64,000 nucleotides of DNA from Nannocystaceae bacterium (GTDB lineage Bacteria; Myxococcota_A; Polyangia; Nannocystales; Nannocystaceae): NCBI GenBank assembly GCA_019694555.1, contig JAIBBS010000005.1, positions 1-64,000 of the forward strand. The letters run 5' to 3'. Under the pieces are notes generated by a model that worked only from the letters and a program-made list of their open reading frames with translations, did not search any database and was not told where the DNA came from. This document shows positions 1 to 8,040 of the stretch, in pieces (within the stretch, counting starts at the first letter, position 1; every line of letters begins with the position of its first letter). Made by a program: the position numbers and the translations under genes.

Positions 1-1
1 G

Positions 2-352
2 CCGGCGGTGGTGCCGTCGCCGTCGCCCGTCGCCGCGCCGCACGAGCCCGCGCGCGCGGACTGTCCGCCCGAGCCGGGCCTGCCGCCCGAGCCGCAGGCG
101 CCGCAGATCGAGTGCATCGTCGAGCCGGTCACGCGCTGCGTGCCGCCCTCGCCGGTGCGCAGCGCGTGGCAGCCCGAGCCGTTCACGCAGTGTCCCCGCG
201 AGATCCCGCCGTGGGTCGACGACGCGATGCAGCAACCCGGCCGCTTCAGCGCGGTCGCGACCCGCAGCCGGCGACTGGGCAGCACCTGCGCCGCGACGCC
301 CTCGGAGGGCGAGTGCTGCTACGTGCAGTTCACCGGGCATGTGTGTCGCTGA
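2..352 (+). CDS. Hypothetical Cys/Pro-rich protein, C-terminal part
   Basis: The frame is open at the left edge, so only about the last 116 residues are visible. The N-terminal half is Pro-rich; the C-terminal half holds regularly spaced cysteines and ends in a CCYVQFTGHVC-like tail, which suggests an exported disulphide-stabilised protein. GTG codons at 8 and 11 could be starts, but the frame stays open to the first base. I do not recognise a family. The next gene begins 29 bp downstream on the same strand. Confidence 0.55.
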   Translation, partial: PAVVPSPSPVAAPHEPARADCPPEPGLPPEPQAPQIECIVEPVTRCVPPSPVRSAWQPEPFTQCPREIPPWVDDAMQQPGRFSAVATRSRRLGSTCAATPSEGECCYVQFTGHVCR

Positions 353-362
353 TCGACGCCGG

Positions 363-371
363 TGCTACGCT
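363..371 (+). promoter_or_regulatory. Extended -10 box TGC-TACGCT
   Basis: A TGn-TAnnnT element lies 9 nt before the GTG at 381, with no recognisable Shine-Dalgarno sequence between. The same arrangement recurs at many starts in this window. It supports 381 as the start and implies a very short or absent leader. Confidence 0.4.
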
Positions 372-380
372 CGGCCGCAC

Positions 381-1436
381 GTGGCGACGAGGCGACAGCG
401 CGTGTGGGCTCCGCTGCGTCGCATCGCGATCGCGGCGCTCGCGGTGACGCCGGCCTGCGGCTTCTCGCTGCCCGAACCATTCGAGACCGACCGTGGTGCG
501 TACGCGGAGTTCGTCGAGTTCGACGCGCTCGAGCTCGAGCTGCCGACGCTGGTCGACACCCAGACCGCGCTGGTGCTCGGCATCCGCCCCGACGACGTCG
601 GCACCGGCGCGCTCGAGAGCCTGCTGCTCGCCGCGCGGCGTCACGGCGTGCCGGTGCGCGCGTGGCTGTTGCTCGACGACGACGACGGCTACTGGCCCGG
701 CGAGGGCAACCTCGAGGCCTACGATCGCCACGTGCAGGCGTTCTGGCGCTGGAATCGCGGCGGCGAGCTCGGCGTGCAGTGGCTGCAGGTCGACATCGAG
801 CCGCCGCTGCCGGTCAGCACCGAGCTCGCGGCCGCGGTCGAGGCCGGCAACCTCGCCGACGCGCTGCCGGTGCTGCTGGCCAACCGCGACGCCGAGGCCT
901 TCGCACGCTCGCAGCGCGCGTGGGCCGACGCGGTCGCGGGCTGGCAACACCAGGGCATGAAGGTCGCCGTGGTCGCGCTGCCGTACGTGCTCGACGATCT
1001 CGGCGACGGTGACACCGAGCTGCAGGACCTGTTCGACAGCCCCGTCAGCGACATCGCGTGGGACGAGGTCGGCTTCATGGTCTACCAGAACCTCTTCGGC
1101 ACGCCTGCGGCGCGGCTCGGCCCCGCGCTGGTGGCCTCGTACGCCGCGAGCGCAGTCGAGCACTTCGACGACCGCGCCGCGATCGCGCTGGGCACCATCG
1201 GCACCATCGGCAAGAACACCAGCAGCGCCGGCTACGACGATCGCGACGCGCTGCAGGCCGACGTCGACGCAGCCGCCGGCGTGGGGGTGCAGCGCGTGCA
1301 GCTGCTGGGCATCGACGGCATGCGCACGCGCGGCGGCGTCTCGAGCTGGCTCGACGGTCTGACCGCGACGGCGCGCATGGTCGAGCCCTCGGCCGAGGTC
1401 GACGACGCGCGCGCGCTGATCGGGCTGCTCGACTGA
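381..1436 (+). CDS. Putative lipoprotein of unknown function
   Basis: About 351 residues. The first 25 form an Arg-rich n-region, a hydrophobic stretch and a lipobox-like VTPAC, so it is probably an exported lipoprotein. The mature part alternates hydrophobic strands with helices (VRAWLLLDDDDGYW, LQVDIEPPLP, VAVVALPYVL, VGFMVYQNL, IALGTIGTIG). That pattern, with acidic residues at strand ends, looks like a TIM-barrel glycoside-hydrolase-like fold, but this is inference. I chose GTG 381 because it gives a complete signal peptide and follows a -10 box. GTG 402 is an alternative, and an ATG at 339 would overlap the upstream gene and precede the signal peptide. Confidence 0.6.
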   Translation: MATRRQRVWAPLRRIAIAALAVTPACGFSLPEPFETDRGAYAEFVEFDALELELPTLVDTQTALVLGIRPDDVGTGALESLLLAARRHGVPVRAWLLLDDDDGYWPGEGNLEAYDRHVQAFWRWNRGGELGVQWLQVDIEPPLPVSTELAAAVEAGNLADALPVLLANRDAEAFARSQRAWADAVAGWQHQGMKVAVVALPYVLDDLGDGDTELQDLFDSPVSDIAWDEVGFMVYQNLFGTPAARLGPALVASYAASAVEHFDDRAAIALGTIGTIGKNTSSAGYDDRDALQADVDAAAGVGVQRVQLLGIDGMRTRGGVSSWLDGLTATARMVEPSAEVDDARALIGLLD

Positions 1437-1517
1437 TTCCCGGGGGAGGCGTCGCTTCGCCTCCGGTCGCACGAATTCGTGGTGCCGGGTGTCACGGCGC
1501 GCAAGCCCGACGCTGGC

Positions 1518-1523
1518 TATGGT
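1518..1523 (+). promoter_or_regulatory. -10 box TATGGT
   Basis: TATGGT lies 6 nt upstream of the ATG at 1530, so transcription would begin close to or at the start codon. No -35 hexamer is visible at 16-18 bp. Confidence 0.4.
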
Positions 1524-1529
1524 GCGGGC

Positions 1530-2246
1530 ATGGTTTCGTGGCTTCGAGTACTTCCGTTCGCGGTGGTCTTGCTGGGTGGTTGCGCCTCGATCGCGATCGA
1601 GCGACTGGGCGATCCCGGGGTCTTGCCGGTCGCGTCGCGGGCTTCGCCGTGGTCGGGCCGCATCGAGGTGCGCCCCTTCGCCGAGGGGCGCGGCACCGTG
1701 TTCGCGCGGCCGCTGCGCGTGAACGCGGTGCCGGTGGTGAACCTGTTCTATGACGGTCGGGTCTACGCGTTCCCCGACGCGACCGGCGGCTACAGTCGGC
1801 CGCCGCACCGCCGCACGCGGGTGCGCGCGGTCGGAGAGCTGCCGCTCGAGCTGCCGCACGTGCTCGCGCGCGCGCTGGGTCCCGCGGCCCGGGTCGCGGA
1901 CGCCGACGCACCGGCCGCGCGTGACTACGTCGTCAGCGGCACCGTGCTCCGCACCGAGGCGCTGACCCGCGGCAGCACCGTGCTGGCGTTCGTGGCCTTC
2001 CTGGGCGTGCCGTACCTGTTCGCGCGCAACGACACGGTGGTGCGCGTGACGGTGCACCGCCGCGACGATCCGCTGCACGCGCTGATGGCCCGCGACTACC
2101 GCTCCAGCGGTCGCAAGACCATCGGCGCGTACTACAACACCCGCGCCGAGTCGGAGCTCGCCCGCGCGACGCTGGTGGACGTCGTCGACGAGGCCAGCGG
2201 CGACATCGCGCGCGTGGTCGCCGACGACATCGCGCGGCGGCGGTGA
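1530..2246 (+). CDS. Putative lipoprotein of unknown function
   Basis: About 238 residues. The signal peptide MVSWLRVLPFAVVLLGGC has a clear lipobox (LGGC). The mature protein contains IEVRPFAEGRG, a strand-rich middle and a hydrophobic LAFVAFLGVPYLFARN segment near residue 165. The overall shape (extended N-terminal arm, 'VSGTV' strand, C-terminal helix) is reminiscent of auxiliary outer-membrane lipoproteins of transport systems, but I cannot assign a family. The in-frame upstream GTG at 1479 is rejected because the signal peptide starts at 1530. The gene ends 7 bp from a convergent radical SAM gene. Confidence 0.65.
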   Translation: MVSWLRVLPFAVVLLGGCASIAIERLGDPGVLPVASRASPWSGRIEVRPFAEGRGTVFARPLRVNAVPVVNLFYDGRVYAFPDATGGYSRPPHRRTRVRAVGELPLELPHVLARALGPAARVADADAPAARDYVVSGTVLRTEALTRGSTVLAFVAFLGVPYLFARNDTVVRVTVHRRDDPLHALMARDYRSSGRKTIGAYYNTRAESELARATLVDVVDEASGDIARVVADDIARRR

Positions 2247-2253
2247 TCGCCGA

Positions 2254-3603
2254 TCAACGTCGCGGCCGCACGTACTCGGCGGGGTCGACCTCGGTGCCCG
2301 GGCCCATGCGCTCGACCAGCCGCGACACCCGCGGGCGCTCGATCGCGACCGGACCGGTGCGCGCGCGCTCGGCCTCGTCGATGGGCTCGCGCACGACCTG
2401 CCACAGCCCGTTGGCGAAGGGGATGTCGGGCGCGACCGAGACCAGCTCGATGCGCTCGCGCACGCCCATGCGCTCCATCTCGAGCGCGCGGTGGTGACAA
2501 AAGGGGTTGTTGCCCGGGCGCCCGAGCAGCGGCTCGGCGGTGGCGGTGCAGCCGGCGCGGCACTCGTCGGCGTAGTAGCAGTCGCGGCAGAAGCCCCACA
2601 GATCGTCGAGCGTGCGCTCGCGGATGTACGTGATCTCGGGCGCGTCGGCCCACAGCGCCGCGAGCCCGTGCTCGCGCCACGAACCGGCGATGTTGGTCGG
2701 GCCGCCCACGCTGGGGCAGCTCTTGATCATGCCGTTGCTCTCGATGCCGAGCGTCACGACACCGGCGGTGCAGCCACCGAAGTGGCCGCCACGACGCTGC
2801 ACGTAGCGCAGCTTCTGTTCGTTGGGACCGAAGTAGCCGAGGTTGTTGCCCGGCAGCAGTCGGATGCCGCGCTCGCGGCAGCGATCGGCGATCACGTCGA
2901 GCTGCTCGAACAGCTCGGGGATCATGTACGGCTGCAGGATCAGCTCGGGGTGATCGGCACCGTTGCCGTGCACCATCGTGAGCTGCAGCTGCCAGCCGAC
3001 GACACCGGCCTCGGTGATGCGGTCGAGCAGCGGCAGCAGATCCGGCACCGTGAGCGCGTTGATCTGCGTGTTGACGCCGACCTTCATGCCCGCGGCGCGC
3101 GCGTTCGCCAGCGCGGTGAAGGCCCGACGCCAGCTGCCGGGCTTGTTGCGCACGCGATCGTGGTTGGCCTCGAGCCCGTCGATCGAGACCGACGCCAGCA
3201 GCAGCCCGGCCTCGGCCGCAGCCGCGCAGCGCTCGGGCGTGAGGCCCCAGCCGCCGGTGACGATGCTCGAGCCCATGCCGTGCTCGCGGATCGCACGGAC
3301 CACGAGGATGAAGTCGTCGCGCAGGTAGGCCTCGCCGCCGATCAGCGCGACCTCGCCGACGCCCAGTGCCGCGAGGTCGGCGACCAGGCGCAGCGCTTCG
3401 TCGGTGGTGAGTTCGTCGTCGCGCGCGTAGCCAGCCCGGGGCCCGCAGTGCAGGCACCGGTGATCGCACATCAACGTGAACTCCCACACCGCGAGCGTCG
3501 GCTTGGGTGCCGGCCCGAGGTTCTTGTCGGTGAAGCTCCGGTCCTTCGCCCGCGGCAGCGAGGCCACGACCGGGAGTCGACGGCGGACGTCCTGCAGCGC
3601 CAA
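2254..3603 (-). CDS. Radical SAM/SPASM protein-modifying enzyme
   Basis: About 449 residues. The radical SAM motif CxxxCxxC is at C46, C50, C53, which bind the 4Fe-4S cluster that cleaves S-adenosylmethionine. A complete SPASM domain follows: C278, C296, then C339-x2-C342-x5-C348-x3-C352 and C369, enough for two auxiliary clusters. Known enzymes with this layout (PqqE, anaerobic sulfatase maturases, ranthipeptide and cyclophane maturases) modify peptides or proteins. It is the last gene of a three-gene minus-strand operon with an HTTM protein and a small lipoprotein carrying two LYGPxTG motifs, its likeliest substrate by context. The start is uncertain: TTG 3603 lies 8 bp after the preceding stop, and GTG 3567 is an alternative. 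Longer versions would overlap the lipoprotein gene. Confidence 0.9.
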   Translation of the reverse strand: MALQDVRRRLPVVASLPRAKDRSFTDKNLGPAPKPTLAVWEFTLMCDHRCLHCGPRAGYARDDELTTDEALRLVADLAALGVGEVALIGGEAYLRDDFILVVRAIREHGMGSSIVTGGWGLTPERCAAAAEAGLLLASVSIDGLEANHDRVRNKPGSWRRAFTALANARAAGMKVGVNTQINALTVPDLLPLLDRITEAGVVGWQLQLTMVHGNGADHPELILQPYMIPELFEQLDVIADRCRERGIRLLPGNNLGYFGPNEQKLRYVQRRGGHFGGCTAGVVTLGIESNGMIKSCPSVGGPTNIAGSWREHGLAALWADAPEITYIRERTLDDLWGFCRDCYYADECRAGCTATAEPLLGRPGNNPFCHHRALEMERMGVRERIELVSVAPDIPFANGLWQVVREPIDEAERARTGPVAIERPRVSRLVERMGPGTEVDPAEYVRPRR

Positions 3604-3610
3604 GGTCGTG

Positions 3611-4120
3611 TCAGCCGGTCGGGGGGCCGTACAGCGGGCCCACGGAGTCGCTCGCGCCCGACGTGCTCGCGCCGGTGCCACCGCCGGAGGTCGAGCCGCT
3701 GTCGGAGCCACTGTCGGCGCCGCTGGTGCCCGAGGTGCCGGAGGGATCGGTGTCGCCGGTGACCGGACCGTACAGCGCACCGGTCATGACGCCGCTGCTC
3801 TCGGTCACCGTATCCGAGGTGCCCGTCGTACTCCCGCTCATCGAACCGCCGGTCGTGCCGCTCGACGACGTGGTGCCGTCGGTCGCGGTCGCCGTGGCCG
3901 ACGCGGTCTGACTCTCGCTGCCGCCGTTGCTGGCGGTGCCGCTGCCGTCGTCACCACCGCAGCCGGCGAGAGTGACACCGAGCAACACGCCCAGGAAACC
4001 ACCCAGCGGGGCACGGGCATCGACGAGACCCTGTCCGCAGAACGGGCAGCGCGACGACTGTTCCTTCACGAATCGACGACAACCAGGACAAGCAAGCATC
4101 GCGTCGATCTTGCGCCTCAT
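3611..4120 (-). CDS. Small zinc-ribbon lipoprotein with two LYGPxTG motifs, candidate modification substrate
   Basis: 169 residues. C11, C14, C25 and C28 (CPGC...CPFC) form a zinc-ribbon-like knuckle. A hydrophobic segment (about 39-53) ends in LAGC (C54), a plausible lipobox preceded by an unusually long n-region. The rest is Ser/Thr/Gly-rich linker except for LYGPVTG at 116-122 and LYGPPTG at the extreme C-terminus (163-169); these are the only two tyrosines. Conserved motifs in a low-complexity tail beside a radical SAM/SPASM gene suggest the tyrosine region is modified; this is inference. It lies 24 bp after the HTTM gene and 8 bp before the radical SAM gene. An internal ATG at 4102 is possible. 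Confidence 0.8.
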   Translation of the reverse strand: MRRKIDAMLACPGCRRFVKEQSSRCPFCGQGLVDARAPLGGFLGVLLGVTLAGCGGDDGSGTASNGGSESQTASATATATDGTTSSSGTTGGSMSGSTTGTSDTVTESSGVMTGALYGPVTGDTDPSGTSGTSGADSGSDSGSTSGGGTGASTSGASDSVGPLYGPPTG

Positions 4121-4144
4121 TGCAGGCGTCGCGCAAGTGCGACG

Positions 4145-6682
4145 TCAATCGACCGGCTCTGCTGCCACTGCGGCGTGGGCCTGCGTCGGTTCGGCATCGG
4201 GGTCGGTCGGGGTCGGGGGTGTCGCGGGCGTGGGCCGTGTGGTCGGGCGCTGGGGCCGCCGCGGATGCTTGCGGATGATGGTGCGCTCGTCGACCTCGGG
4301 GAAGCCGTGGCGCGCACGGATCTCGTTGGTCAGCTGACCGTCTTCTTCCTTCGCGCAGTCGACCTCGATGAGCGAGCTGCGATGGCCCTGGCGCTCGAGC
4401 AGCTCGGCCGCGCGGTACCAGCCGCGCTTGGCCACGACGTCGGGCGCAGGGATCTCGTACCAGTGCCGCACCAGCTCGACCTTGCGCGGCACCTCGCCGC
4501 CGTGCTCGAGCGCCCATGCGCGACAGTGGTAGCGCGCGACCCACACGCGGTACCACTTGCCTTCACCGATGACGCGGCGCGTGATCTTGCCCGCGCGATC
4601 GTAGGCCAGCCACGGTACCGGCTTGTTGCGCGGCGAGTTGGCGTCGGTCCGCAGATCCCAGACCTCGCCCGCGGCGTCGGTGACGTAGACCTCGAGGAAG
4701 TCGTTGGTCCGCATCGGGTTGGGCGCGAACATGTCCCAGCTCTGCGAGGTCTGGGTGAGGTTGAGCCACAGCGCCAGCGGTGCGTTGGCGCGGCCGCGCC
4801 ACGCGGAGCAGGTGTCCTTGTCGGGGATGCAGTGCATCGCGACCGCGGTGATGTACGTCGCGACCACCGTGGTCGCGAGCGCGCGACCCAGCGGCCCGTA
4901 GGACCACGCCGGCGTGTCGACGGCATCGGCACCGCGGCGACGCCAGCCCACCAGCGTGCCGCCCAGCAGCGCGGCGGTTGCGAGCGCGACGCTGCCCCAG
5001 CGCACGCCCGCGCCGCCGCCGTGGACCTCGCCGAGCACGAACGCCGCGACCGCGCCGAGCACGGTCAGCATCGCCGCGGTCGGCATGCGCGCGGTGTCGT
5101 GGTGCAGCGTGGGCAGCCGCGGATCCTCCGGCGGCACCGGCGGCTCGCCGTTGCGCACGCCCGCGGGCATCGGCACGTGCAGCCGCGACAACGCGCGGCC
5201 CAGCGCCCGCAGGATCGAGGCCGTCTCGGTGCCGTTGAGGCAGCACAGATAGACCATGATCATGATCGGCGCGAACATGCCGATGTTCATCAGCATGAAG
5301 ATCTGCACGTGGAAGAACATGCCGATCGTCAGCCACACGCGGCGACCGAGCACCCACGTGCAGAAGCCGTTCAGATCGATGCGCAGCCGGTGACGCCGCA
5401 GCCGCAGCTCGAACGGACGATCTCGCAGCCGCCGCCAGCCCCAGGCGATGCCGGCCATCAGCGCGAGCCAGCCGCCCGCGACCAGCCACTGCACCGTGAG
5501 CAGCGAGGGGTCGCCGGCGCGCGGGGCGTAGTGCACCGGCAGCGCGACGATCGTGACCGCGAGCGAGCACAGCCCGATCACGGTCCACAGCCCGCGGGTC
5601 AGCCACGCGCGCACGCCGGTCGGCCGCGCGAAGCCCTCGCGCAGCTGGAACCGCGCGACCAGGCCCACCAGCATGAGCGGGAAGCCGATCTGCCAGAAGT
5701 GCACCGTCCAGGTCATGAGCCGGAACACGTTGGTGCCGAACATCCACGACATCAGCTGCGGCGGCACGCGATAGAAGTGGTCGAGGTTCAGCGCGTAGTA
5801 CAGCGAGTCGCCCGAGGCCCAGATCGATCCGGTCTTGGCCGAGCCGGTGTAGAGGTAGATCGTCGCCAGCTGCAGCATCATCAGCATCCGCGGCCACGCC
5901 GGCACGCCGCGGTAGATCGCCGCCAGGCCGTGGGGATGCTCGGCGCTCGGTGCTGCGCCGGCGCCATCGCCGGGGCCGCCACGCTCGCTCAGCCGACCCG
6001 CGCGACGCAGCCGTCGACACCGCAGCCAGTTGTCGAGGCTGTAGGCGTGACCGCTGCGCGAGAGCATCAGCAGGAAGAAGAAGACCTTGTAGACCACGTC
6101 CGCGCCGGTCCAGTAGACCGGGTTGCGCGAGGTCAGGCTGGTCATGAGCAGCCAGCCCAGCACCGCCATCGTGCGGGTCTGCCAGCCGACCAGCAGCAGC
6201 GCGCACACGATCACGTAGGCCCACAGGTGCAGCCAGAAGAACCACGGATCACTGCGCAGCAGCAGCAACGAGTAGCGCGGCCCGCGAAGCAGCTCGAACA
6301 CCGCGGCGGTGTCCTGGAAGCCACCGGGGTCGCCGCCGGTGGGCTCGACGTAGCCGGCGAATTGCTTGCCCGCGAGCAGCTTGCGCGCGCTGTCGGTGTA
6401 GAACAGCCCCTCGTCGGTGAAGAGGAACTCGAGCTGCTCCCACATGCCCACGAGGTTGAGCAGCAGCAGCGTCGAGAACAGGATGCGGAACAGCCCCAGC
6501 GTGCGCGGGTCCTCGGTGCGCAGCCACAGTCGGCGCCAGCGATCGGCGTGCACGATGCACAGCGCGAGGAAGGCGAACACGGCCGTGAGCACCAGCCAGC
6601 CCACCGTCGGCGACAGCGCCTTCGCCTCGAGGTTCGGGATCCGATCCGCGATCGCCAGCAACGACCACTGCGCCACGTCCAT
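4145..6682 (-). CDS. HTTM-domain integral membrane protein (VKGC-like)
   Basis: About 845 residues with many transmembrane helices. The N-terminal half carries the HTTM signature region: LGLFRILFS, a helix with NPVYWTGADVVYKVFFFLL, then LATIYLYTGSAKTG and a YALNLDHF segment. HTTM proteins include vitamin K-dependent gamma-glutamyl carboxylase and SdpB, which matures the SdpC toxin. The C-terminal half adds TM helices, SQSWDMFAPNP (typical of the family) and a soluble tail rich in Pro/Thr. I chose ATG 6682 because the N-terminus is compact there; an in-frame extension to 6766 has no family character. It heads an operon with the LYGP lipoprotein and the radical SAM enzyme. Its reaction is unknown. 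Confidence 0.85.
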   Translation of the reverse strand: MDVAQWSLLAIADRIPNLEAKALSPTVGWLVLTAVFAFLALCIVHADRWRRLWLRTEDPRTLGLFRILFSTLLLLNLVGMWEQLEFLFTDEGLFYTDSARKLLAGKQFAGYVEPTGGDPGGFQDTAAVFELLRGPRYSLLLLRSDPWFFWLHLWAYVIVCALLLVGWQTRTMAVLGWLLMTSLTSRNPVYWTGADVVYKVFFFLLMLSRSGHAYSLDNWLRCRRLRRAGRLSERGGPGDGAGAAPSAEHPHGLAAIYRGVPAWPRMLMMLQLATIYLYTGSAKTGSIWASGDSLYYALNLDHFYRVPPQLMSWMFGTNVFRLMTWTVHFWQIGFPLMLVGLVARFQLREGFARPTGVRAWLTRGLWTVIGLCSLAVTIVALPVHYAPRAGDPSLLTVQWLVAGGWLALMAGIAWGWRRLRDRPFELRLRRHRLRIDLNGFCTWVLGRRVWLTIGMFFHVQIFMLMNIGMFAPIMIMVYLCCLNGTETASILRALGRALSRLHVPMPAGVRNGEPPVPPEDPRLPTLHHDTARMPTAAMLTVLGAVAAFVLGEVHGGGAGVRWGSVALATAALLGGTLVGWRRRGADAVDTPAWSYGPLGRALATTVVATYITAVAMHCIPDKDTCSAWRGRANAPLALWLNLTQTSQSWDMFAPNPMRTNDFLEVYVTDAAGEVWDLRTDANSPRNKPVPWLAYDRAGKITRRVIGEGKWYRVWVARYHCRAWALEHGGEVPRKVELVRHWYEIPAPDVVAKRGWYRAAELLERQGHRSSLIEVDCAKEEDGQLTNEIRARHGFPEVDERTIIRKHPRRPQRPTTRPTPATPPTPTDPDAEPTQAHAAVAAEPVD

Positions 6683-6862
6683 CGCTCCGAGCGTGGCCGG
6701 AGCCGCGAGCGTTGGTGCGCGCAAAACCGGCGGTGCGCGTCGGTCGTGCGGGTCGTGACCGAGCACGCGCGCGTGGGCTCACACGCGCGCCCGGACGCGG
6801 GCCCCGCCGGGCGGCAAAGCTTTCGCGGGCCAGCGCGGCGCCCAGCTGCTTCGATCGAGACC

Positions 6863-7018
6863 ATGACACTGCTCGCGGTCGAAGCGGTCGACCTCCTCGC
6901 GTTCGTGGGTCTGGGTCTTTCGATGCTCGTCGGCGGTTCGGTCGTGCTGGGCCTGGGCCTGTGGCTGCGCGAGCGTGCCCGCCGGCCCCCGCAGGGCGGC
7001 TACTACGCCGGGCTCTGA
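6863..7018 (+). CDS. Small single-pass membrane protein
   Basis: 51 residues: a short acidic start, one long hydrophobic helix (about 10-34, Gly/Leu/Val-rich), then basic RERARR and a PPQGGYYAGL tail. The basic side follows the helix, so the C-terminus is probably cytoplasmic. It is divergent from the HTTM gene and 35 bp upstream of the PLP enzyme gene. The unbroken TM helix and the clean stop support a real gene. Function unknown. Confidence 0.55.
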   Translation: MTLLAVEAVDLLAFVGLGLSMLVGGSVVLGLGLWLRERARRPPQGGYYAGL

Positions 7019-7034
7019 TCGCGCGCGACGCGGT

Positions 7035-7043
7035 TGCTACGAT
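7035..7043 (+). promoter_or_regulatory. Extended -10 box TGC-TACGAT
   Basis: The element ends 10 nt before the ATG at 7054 and overlaps the alternative ATG at 7042. This favours 7054 as the start of the PLP enzyme. Confidence 0.4.
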
Positions 7044-7053
7044 GGCAGCCGCG

Positions 7054-8040
7054 ATGCTGGTCAGCCGCACGGTCTACAGCCTCTATCTGCCCGAGACCCG
7101 CGCGGTGCTCGACACGCTGTGGAGCTCGCACCCGCACGCGATGTACGAGCGCAACTACGAGCGCAGCCAGGACGCGATGCATGCGTCCTTCCTCGCGCGG
7201 TGGCGGGCGTGGGCCCGCGAGGGTGGCGTGGAGCTGGGCGCCGGCTTCGCGCACGAGTACCCCACCGGCGGCGCGAGCGAGGGCATCACCGCGACGCTGG
7301 CGCGCGTGGCGACGCGGCCCGGCAGTGTGCGCCCGCGACTGCACGTGCTGGAGGGCGAGTACGAGGGCTACGGCCACATCGCCGCGGCGCTGGGGCTCGA
7401 GGTGCTCCGGCACCCGCGCGCGCACGCGCACGACCGCATCGCCGCGGCGGCGCGCGACGGCGACGTGCTGATGATCTCGCAGCCCTCCGCCATCGACGGC
7501 ATGCGCTGGCCCGGCTTCGCGTCGCTGGTCGAGCACCTCGAGCGCGCGTGCCCCGGGCTCGAGCTCGTGGTCGATCTGACCTACGTCGGTTGTCTGAGCG
7601 AACCCGTGGCGCTCGCGCTCGATCGGCCCAACGTCGGCGTCGTGCTCGCGAGCCTGTCCAAGCCCTTCGGCGTCTACTACCACCGCATCGGTGCGCTGCT
7701 GTCCCGCGAGCCGCAGCCGCTGCTTCACGGCAACCTGTGGTTCAAGAACCTGTTCTCGCTGCGCCTGGGTGAGGCGCTGATGGACGGCTTCGGTCCCACC
7801 GCGCTGCCGCGGCGCCATCGCCCGCGACAGCAGCAGGCGCTGGCGCAGGCGATCGCGGCGGGCGCGGTGCCGCCGCAGACGCGCGTGGCCGAGGTCGTGC
7901 TGCTCGCGAGTGCGCAGCTGCACGGCGACGGCAACGAGTTCGACGAGTTCGTGCGCGTGCGCGAGCGCGACGGCCGCACGCTGCGCTTCTGCCTCTCGCC
8001 CGCCATGGACGCGCTCATCGCCTCGGGAGATCCGTCATGA
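7054..8040 (+). CDS. PLP-dependent fold-type I enzyme (aminotransferase-like)
   Basis: About 328 residues. PTGGASEGI near residue 70 matches the helix that holds the cofactor phosphate. VDLTYVG supplies the aspartate that pairs with the pyridine nitrogen, and SLSKPFG near residue 200 carries the likely Schiff-base lysine. It is shorter than a typical 400-residue aminotransferase because the small C-terminal domain is reduced, so the reaction could be other than transamination. The stop overlaps the next start (ATGA), so the two products are probably made together. ATG 7042 would add four residues but sits within the -10 box. Confidence 0.75.
   Translation: MLVSRTVYSLYLPETRAVLDTLWSSHPHAMYERNYERSQDAMHASFLARWRAWAREGGVELGAGFAHEYPTGGASEGITATLARVATRPGSVRPRLHVLEGEYEGYGHIAAALGLEVLRHPRAHAHDRIAAAARDGDVLMISQPSAIDGMRWPGFASLVEHLERACPGLELVVDLTYVGCLSEPVALALDRPNVGVVLASLSKPFGVYYHRIGALLSREPQPLLHGNLWFKNLFSLRLGEALMDGFGPTALPRRHRPRQQQALAQAIAAGAVPPQTRVAEVVLLASAQLHGDGNEFDEFVRVRERDGRTLRFCLSPAMDALIASGDPS

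Noticed and set aside
3476-7018. Very long open frame on the plus strand opposite the HTTM operon
   Set aside because: Its translation is His/Arg/Ala/Gln-rich with no domain pattern and it mirrors the codons of real minus-strand genes. Only its last 51 codons (6863-7018) look like a gene.
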